The notes under the pieces are model-generated. The model ran no database searches, was not told the origin of the DNA, and saw only the letters and a program-made list of their open reading frames with translations. Shown piece by piece: positions 57,375 through 64,000 of a stretch of DNA of 64,000 bases. The stretch lies in contig OZ025253.1 in NCBI GenBank assembly GCA_964019135.1, positions 32,786,548-32,850,547 of the forward strand, read 5' to 3'. Position 1 is the stretch's first letter; the number at the start of each line of letters is the position of its first letter. The translations under genes were made by a program, and so were the position numbers. The DNA comes from Arenicola marina. Its lineage: Eukaryota > Annelida > Polychaeta > Arenicolidae.

Positions 57375-58270
57375 TTCGGGTACAGCGCCCTCTATGGAAT
57401 GATACAGGCTATGTAATACAGCACCCTCTATGGGAAGGTACAAGAACTACTGCAGCGCCCTCTATGGGAAAGTACAGGAACTACAACGCCCTCTATGGAG
57501 AGATACAGAAACTGCTGCAGCGGCCTCTATGGAGTGACACAGTTACGATATCGGCGCTCTCTATGGAAAGACAAAAACTACTACAGCGCCCTCCAAGACA
57601 CGATACAGGAACTACTACAGCGCCCTGTAAGGAACGATACAGGAAGTTCTACAATGCCCCCTATGGAGTAATACAGGTACCATTACGGGCCCTCTCTAAG
57701 ACTGGAACGCCCTCTAGCGCATGATACCTGATCCACTGGAGCGCCTTCTAGCGCCAGGTGTGATATACTGGAGCGCTCTCTAGCGCCAGGTGTGATATAC
57801 GGGAGCGCCCTCTAGCGCCAGATGTGATCCACAGTGGCGTCATCTAGCGCCATGTGTGATATACTAGAGCGCCCTCTAGCGCCAGTTGTGATATACTGCA
57901 ACGCCCTCCAGCGCCAGGTGTGATATACTGGAGCGCCCTCCAGGGCCAGGTGTGATATACTGGAGCGCCCTCCAGGGCCAGGTGTGATATACTGCAACGC
58001 CCTCCAGGGCCAGGTGTGATATACTGCAACGCCCTCCAGGGCCAGGTGTGATATACTGGAGCGCCCTCCAGGGCCAGGTGTGATATACTGGAGCGCCCTC
58101 CAGGGCCAGGTGTGATATACTGGAGCGCCCTCCAGGGCCAGGTGTGATATACTGGAGCGCTCTCTAGCGCACTCTGATCCAGTGGAGCGCGCCCTAACGC
58201 CTGATACCTGCTTTACTGAAGCGCCCTATAGCGCCAAATATGTGATCCACTGGGGCGCCCTCTAGCGTAT
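57375..58270. repeat. ~32-bp repeat array built on GCGCCCTCTAGCGCC
   Basis: About 25 units. In the left half they read GCGCCCTCTATGG + A + gatacagg/actac words; in the right half GCGCCCTCCAGGGCC or GCGCCCTCTAGCGCC + AGGTGTGATATACTGGA. The invariant GCGCCCTC(T/C)A is, on the minus strand, T(G/A)GAGGGCGC, the core of a CTCF-type motif, in the same orientation in every unit. Confidence 0.9.
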
Positions 58271-58362
58271 TAAGCCTAAATACGCAACCACGAAGTGTCA
58301 CGTGGGCACTCCTATAATAAGACCCCAATCAAGCACACTTTATCGCACTGAACTAATCAAGA

Positions 58363-58562
58363 NNNNNNNNNNNNNNNNNNNNNNNNNNNNNNNNNNNNNN
58401 NNNNNNNNNNNNNNNNNNNNNNNNNNNNNNNNNNNNNNNNNNNNNNNNNNNNNNNNNNNNNNNNNNNNNNNNNNNNNNNNNNNNNNNNNNNNNNNNNNNN
58501 NNNNNNNNNNNNNNNNNNNNNNNNNNNNNNNNNNNNNNNNNNNNNNNNNNNNNNNNNNNNNN
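58363..58562. other. Assembly gap, 200 N
   Basis: Exactly 200 N, same placeholder size as the gap at 27214. The two gaps bound a 30.9-kb contig whose gene content is on the opposite strand from its matching exons. Confidence 1.
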
Positions 58563-60163
58563 TGCTTCATCACTTCATTTACCGCTTTTTCTCCTCACAG
58601 CAACAAAAACTTTCAGATCTCGAAAACTCGGTGCTTGGCCTTTGAGGTTAATATGTGAAGAAATGCGGGCTTAGATCGAGGATATCGCTTCCGTTGATCG
58701 CAGTAGACACACTCGTGCAGCAGTACAGGAGCAAAGAACACACGCCTTAGAACCAAACTTCAATGAAATAGACTGTGCAGATACGAGATGCGACAGCGTC
58801 GTAGATCTGAAAAGGGGGGGGGGAGAGGGGACGGGGCGTTGGAGAGGTCACACCTGACGGATGTCAGGAACTCAGAGGCGGCCGGCAAACAATTCCACCG
58901 CTGATGACGAGAATAATCCGAAGGGGGTGGAGCTTTTTTTTTTCTTCGCTTTTTAGTTCTTCTGTTTTCTTTCTTACTCTGTTCGTCTGCTTCGCAACCG
59001 CCTCGACACCGCATAGGGCTTTGAAAGGAGTTTATCGCTTCAGATCGAAGTCGATCCGTCTGCCTTCACCCACAAGCACCGCTCGTGTAGCCCGGGCGGC
59101 AGGGGCACTCGTTTACACAGCCAGACTACAGATGTACCAGCTCAGCGCTATCCACACACACATACATACACCATTGCGGCACCCATGATGCCTGCTAACC
59201 GGCATCTGTGGTGGATGTGTCGAGCGCAGTGAGGAGGGAAAGCGGGGGAAGCGGGCAGAGGGGGAGTATCAAGGGGGAGGGGGGAAGAGAAGGGTGCAGA
59301 GCGGACGAGAAGGGGAGGAGACGGGAAGGGGGGGGGGGGGCAATAGAGAAGGTGGGGAAGGAGGGGGGGGGGTGAGAGGATGAGGAATGGGAAGGAAGGG
59401 GGAGCAGCCCGGTGGGGGGATGGGGGGGGGGGTATCTCACTGAGTGCTGGGGACGTACCGCTGGAAAGGATCTTTTTCGCCTTTGTGGTACGCCAATGGG
59501 TCCTAAATTACGCACACTTGGTACCTGCGTGGGTCTACTTGGGGGAGCAGTTGGTACGCCAATGGGACCGCTTAATTTGCAGGCTGGAGAGGGGTCAATC
59601 CTGAGGATTTTCGTCAAAGTAGATTTTGTCAAATTCCTGCAACTTTCTCAGTTGCTACGTGGATGGGCCCTCATTTTGCACAGTGTTTGGTACTTGGATG
59701 TGAGTTTTTAGGCACCTTCTTACAGGGGAGCAGGGGATGAGAATGTGAGAGGGGGACAGGGCAGGAGGCGGAGGGTGAAGGAGGAGGAGGAGTGTTGGGG
59801 GGGGGGGGGGGGAGGGGGGCGTTGTTATGGCCATTAAAACCCTAACTTTCACTTTCTCAATGCGGGCCTTCAAACGGAAACTTTCTTTCCGGCGTTCAAC
59901 AGACTGGCGTCTGCTTCATCACTTCATTTACCGCTTTTTCTCCTCACAGCAACAAAAACTTTCAGATCTCGAAAACTCGGTGCTTGGCCTTTGAGGTTAA
60001 TATGTGAAGAAATGCGGGCTTAGGTCGAGGATATCGCTTCCGTTGATCGCAGTAGACAACACACTCGTGCAGCAGTACAGGAGCAAAGAACACACGCCTT
60101 AGAACCAAACTTCAATGAAATAGACTGTGCAGATACGAGATGCGAGAGCGTCGTAGATCTGAA
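58563..60163. repeat. ~250-bp direct duplication at the contig start
   Basis: 58563-58812 and 59912-60163 are nearly identical (both start TGCTTCATCACTTCATTTAC and contain CAGTAGACA..ACTCGTGCAGC and GTCGTAGATCTGAAA), differing by a few bases. The first copy begins exactly at the N gap. The ~1.1 kb between them is G-rich low-complexity DNA plus a unique part. Either a local duplication or an overlap not resolved in assembly. Confidence 0.85.
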
Positions 60164-60687
60164 ACTCCACAAAGTTATGAGTGCGAAAATGTTTTGGGTA
60201 ATCGTCCATGTTAGAACCGATCATACTGCATTACGTGCAAGGTGTAAGTAATATGTGAGCTACATTCTGAACAAAACGGTTCGCCGATGAATAATAACCC
60301 ACTGGAAAGGGTCTGAAAGTGGGGGGGTGGGGGGGCAGCGTCCTGTGTCGATTTCAAAATTCTCAGTGTCGAATGTCGATTTTTCACGACGTTTCCTGTC
60401 GCTTTAAGGCTACGTTCAGTGTCATGTTATCCAAAATCTGTGTCGATGTCGCCTTTTCAGATGTTCAGTGTCGGAATTTGGGGGTCAATGTCAAATTTTC
60501 CAATATGCCTGTGTCGCTTGTCGCCATTTACTTCCAGACCCGTATTGGAATCAAATCGACGCCAAAGGGTAACTCATCGCGAGACAATATGCGTGAGGAA
60601 GGGACCGGCGTTGTGCTGAGGCCATCTTTCACGGTGGCAGCATTGTGCGCACTCTTTACCGGACAGAAGCCACACAAATCCTCATTA
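60164..60687. other. Noncoding, with GTGTCGA-rich stretch
   Basis: From 60340 to 60530 short words of the type CAGTGTCGAATGTCGATTTT recur irregularly, an old decayed tandem repeat. No gene seen. Confidence 0.5.
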
Positions 60688-60942
60688 GGGCCGCCCCGAT
60701 AGCTCAATGCTCGCCTCGAGTGCTCTGGCCACCTGAGAGCCTAACGGCACTCGGATCGGTGGTTCGCGCCCCGCTGTGGCCATGTCTGTGCGGTCGCAGG
60801 ATAAAGATCCCATGTCCTTCTTCGCAAAGAGCAGGGGGTTACCCCCGGATACATGGCCCCACGCTCCCTCCCTTCTCCCATTGACGCGATATAACCAAAA
60901 GTGGTTAAAGTGTCCTGAATATATACAACCAACCAACCACAA
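60688..60942 (+). mobile_element. tRNA-derived SINE, type A, near-full copy
   Basis: Head CCCGATAGCTCAATGCTCGCC (a few bases lost after the A box), then GTGGTTCGCGCCCCGCTGTG (B box), GTCGCAGGATAAAGATCCCA, CTTCGCAAAGAGCAGGGGGT and ATATACAACCAACCAACC tail. Close to 41207-41464. Confidence 0.8.
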
Positions 60943-63860
60943 ATCCTCATTACCTGGGTCAAAGGACTCTGGTCCATCTCGGACCTAGCGTCATTCCAGA
61001 CACGAACACGAAACGAGCTTTAGGACGTTAGAGGAGACAACATCACTGCTTTCTGCCTCAACAAAAAGAGGTCTGAAACCGAATCATTTCATTACATTTC
61101 TACACCGCGTCTCTTTCTATAATGTGACCCTTCAAAAGCCTGAATCGTCCTACTCGAAACCCTCCCAGTCGGCCATAGACCAGTTCCCGCAAATAAGGTC
61201 GGCTAACAGGTGACGCCTGAAGCAGTTCAACACCATGTGATTCGGAAGCACGTGGACCATGGAATGGGTGGGGGGGGGGGCTCCTAACGCCATGTTTAAA
61301 CGAGAAAATTCACTTCCAACTGACTTACTGTAGGCAGGATTGACAGCTCCAATGCATATTTTAACACCATACAATATATATTTTAGGGGTTTTCACACCT
61401 CGCCACCCCCATGGGCCTGCAACCACGAACCGTACCTTTAAGCCTGCAGTCCCCTCCCCCTACCTCCACCTCCCCAACAAGCCCCCGACGCTGACAACCT
61501 CATATAGACGACAGGGGACGTGGGGTGAGGGATGGGGAGGGTGGCGGGTGGGGGATGAAGTATGGGCTGGCGGGGTGGGGGAAGGGGTGGGGGATGGCGG
61601 ATGGGGAAAGAGGTGGAGGAAGAGGTGGGGGAGGGCGGTGGCGGGGGTAGGGCCACAAAAAACCCTGTCGGCTTTGACTTGTCAGTATAGGCTGTTCAAA
61701 GGGGGTGGGGGGAGGAGGAGGAGTCCAGTTAACCCCAACCGTAACCCCCAACCGTCCGGAATTACAGGACCACAACAAGGCGTCAAACCCCCCAACTCCA
61801 CAAGGATATTATAATATACACATTATATATATATATATATAAGTTAAATCAATTTTAAACAATTTATTGAGGAAGTTTATGGCAATAAAGCGGATGGCGA
61901 GCAGGATGTAACATGGCGTAGAAAAGGTATAGCAGGGAGGGGGTGGTTCGGGAGGGTGGGTAGCGAGGTGGGGTGGGGGGCAGTGGGTGGTGGGTTGGAT
62001 GGGAAGGCGCTGGTTGGGTGCGGGGTTGGGGGGGGGGCGAGGGGTTGGTTGGGGGGGGGGGGGCGAGAGTATCGCACGGCAATATCCCGTGAGCTTATTG
62101 AGAGGGATCCGCCGTAATTCCTGGCGGCTCCTGTAATCTAATCGCCAGCAGAATGGACGCCGCAGACTATCTTATCACCGCGGCTCCAAGCTTCCGTCTC
62201 GGGCTGCCGGCCGATTTTCCCTCTTCAAGGCAGGCCAACAGCACAAAACCCGATTACGTCGGGCCGTCGGTGGTTGGCTGGCGGCGGCGGTGGTGGGGAA
62301 AAGCGTATGCAATCCTCCTCCCGACCCCGCCCCACTCCTCCCTCCCGCCTTCCCGAATACCCCGTTCCCCGCAAACCCTTCTTCGCTGTCACTGTACACA
62401 GACCGCGAAATAATTGGGAGAATAATGCAGTCGATGTTTCTCCTGTCTCTCTTGATACACCGACCTCGTAACCCCGCACATCACCCCTCCCCCCCTTCCC
62501 CACCTACCCCCGGGATGAGGGGAACGTCCCCCGCGGCCCTGACCCCATCGCCAACCCTCACCCCTGGGAGATGCGGGAGAAACACGCAATCTCCTATTTG
62601 AGAGGTCGCTGCGTAATGCGTGACACCGACAAACTCGATTTGGTGCAGTTAGGGGGATAAAATTAAAAAGCATGGGCACGGGGAGAGACGAAGAGGGACA
62701 AAGCGCGAAAGACGGGGAGAGATAGAAGGAGAGAGACACAGGCAGACACAAAGAGACGGAGACGGAGAGAAATGAATGGAGAAAGAGGCGGACAGACACA
62801 GAGAGACGCAGGGAGTAAGAGAAACGGGCAGAGACAGAGAGAGGCAGCGAAACAGAGATAAAGAAAGACCTGGAGAGACAGAGGGGGAGAGACAAGAGAC
62901 GGAAGGGTAGAAGAAGACTTCCTTGCCGCAGATCCCCCTAACGGGACTCCCTCTCTAATACAATCACCCCTCGCATAATGGCGTACACAACGCCTCAGTT
63001 ACGGCACCTTCCCTTTGTCACCTCCTCGCCGTGCAGAACTGATGGCCGCCCGGCCGGCAACCACACCTCCATATGAGGGGAGACACTAAACAGGCGCGAA
63101 GGTCTTCAGTTACCGCCATAGATTTTTGGCCGGCATCCTGTCTGTCCGACCTAAAATGCAAGCTTTGCGACTGACGTTTAGTTCCTTCATTGGAAATCTA
63201 CGACACGCCATTGTTATCTATCTATATACGTACGACTGGCGTTATGACTGATTACGCCAATTCCTCACTGGTATTTTATGTCGTGTAGCTTGCCACAGTT
63301 GTGAACCTCATTGACCTGGAGGTTGGATGGGATTTCTTGTCCAAAGCCTACGTCCGTGAAGCAGTTTCTCGACCCCCAGAGATAACCGTGATGAACCATT
63401 CCGCCTGGTGCCAATATTGCCAACGTCTGGCAAAGGGTCAAATCGATGGGGACCCCCATGTGGAAAAATCACCACATATCGGGTTCGCAAATATCGATGA
63501 ACATGGGATTTGGTCGACCCATTGATATTGTACCAGCAGCACGTGTCCCAGCCAGGGCAGGGCACCCCTGGCTGTGCCCCAACCAGCTGAGACCTACTTG
63601 CTTGGTAAACGCCAACCTGATGGCGACCAAGCTTTCCAAGATGGCCGCCAAATGGGGCTAACACTGTTTACAATGGTCTGTGCGAGTGGCGCAATGCTCG
63701 AGCCGCTCATTGCGAGACCAAGGACAATGATACGATATAGCATTCAAGCTGAAAGTGCAGCCACATCCCCCCCCCCCCCTTCCCTTCTTGCATGCACTGG
63801 GCTGCGGCCCATGGCGACACCAGCGGCGGATGTCACGAACGGAGTATAGCCCACAATGGG
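60943..63860. other. Noncoding: G-rich, TA-rich and unique DNA
   Basis: G-rich low-complexity runs at 61505-61660 and 61930-62065, (TA)n at ~61820-61842, C-rich runs at 62320-62560, a GA-rich tract at 62660-62915. 63280-63660 is unique sequence with medium open frames on both strands, but none shows a known motif. No exon of atrophin was recognised on either strand. Confidence 0.5.
62660..62915. repeat. Polypurine (GA-rich) tract
   Basis: About 250 bases almost only of A and G on the plus strand, with loose GAGACAGAGAGAGAC words. Such tracts can form triplex DNA. Not a defined tandem repeat. Confidence 0.8.
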
Positions 63861-63954
63861 GTCGACCAAAGTTACAATGTAAATGATGGGCGAATTTAGC
63901 CGACTAAAGAAATTCCCGTAGCCGGCTAAGTTATGTACGTGAAATAGGTCACAT
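63861..63954. mobile_element. Short MITE, one side, inverted orientation
   Basis: AATGTAAATGATGGGCGA, TTTAGCCGACTAAAG, CCGTAGCCGGCTAAGTTATG and TACGTGAAATAGGTCAC are the reverse complement of the 5' half of the 23879 element. Confidence 0.7.
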
Positions 63955-64000
63955 ATCTGGAATAATCCCATCTCGACTGGGTACTTTCGAAAATGTACGA

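Noticed and set aside
58595-58625. Acceptor-like CTTTTTCTCCTCACAG as the start of a missing atrophin 5' exon
   Set aside because: The following frame has no similarity to BAH, ELM2 or SANT, and the segment occurs twice.
63301-63664. Open frames on both strands near 63.3-63.7 kb as a gene
   Set aside because: No start context, splice signals, conserved motif or poly(A) signal that would support one strand over the other.

Overview
The window is a non-coding-rich stretch of an invertebrate animal (bilaterian) genome. It has spliced genes with GT-AG introns, tRNA-derived SINEs, foldback and TIR MITEs, a Ty3/Gypsy retroelement, very many minisatellites and two 200-base N gaps of the kind a scaffolder inserts. 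A marine invertebrate such as a mollusc or a lancelet-like animal would fit; the sequence alone does not settle it.

Layout. (a) 1-6.5 kb: noncoding DNA, a 72-bp minisatellite, and an apparently single-exon gene (2969-4414) for an unrecognised protein with short internal repeats, a glycine-rich hydrophobic stretch and an Asp/Ser tail. (b) 6.5-23.6 kb: two ~4.65-kb direct repeats, roughly 98-99% alike by eye, flanking a minus-strand Ty3/Gypsy body (gag with an RRM-like N-terminus, protease, RT-RNase H-integrase). (c) 24.4-27.2 kb: two minus-strand exons coding the C-terminus of an atrophin/RERE protein. (d) 27.4-58.4 kb, between the two N gaps: ten plus-strand exons of atrophin/RERE, from the second half of the GATA-type zinc finger to the arginine/glutamate-rich C-terminal part. 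Most introns are filled by minisatellites. (e) 58.6-64 kb: noncoding DNA with a local duplication, a SINE, purine-rich tracts and a MITE.

The main result is that the ten plus-strand and two minus-strand exons form one gene. Splice phases agree at all eleven junctions, giving 1146 codons plus stop for the part present, and similarity to vertebrate RERE runs straight across the strand switch (exon at 56409 to exon at 26460). The simplest explanation is that the contig between the N gaps (27414-58362) is placed in the wrong orientation. The 5' exons (BAH, ELM2, SANT and the first half of the GATA finger) were not found.

No CRISPR array, rRNA gene or credible tRNA gene was seen. All similarity statements rest on recall of family sequences, not on searches.
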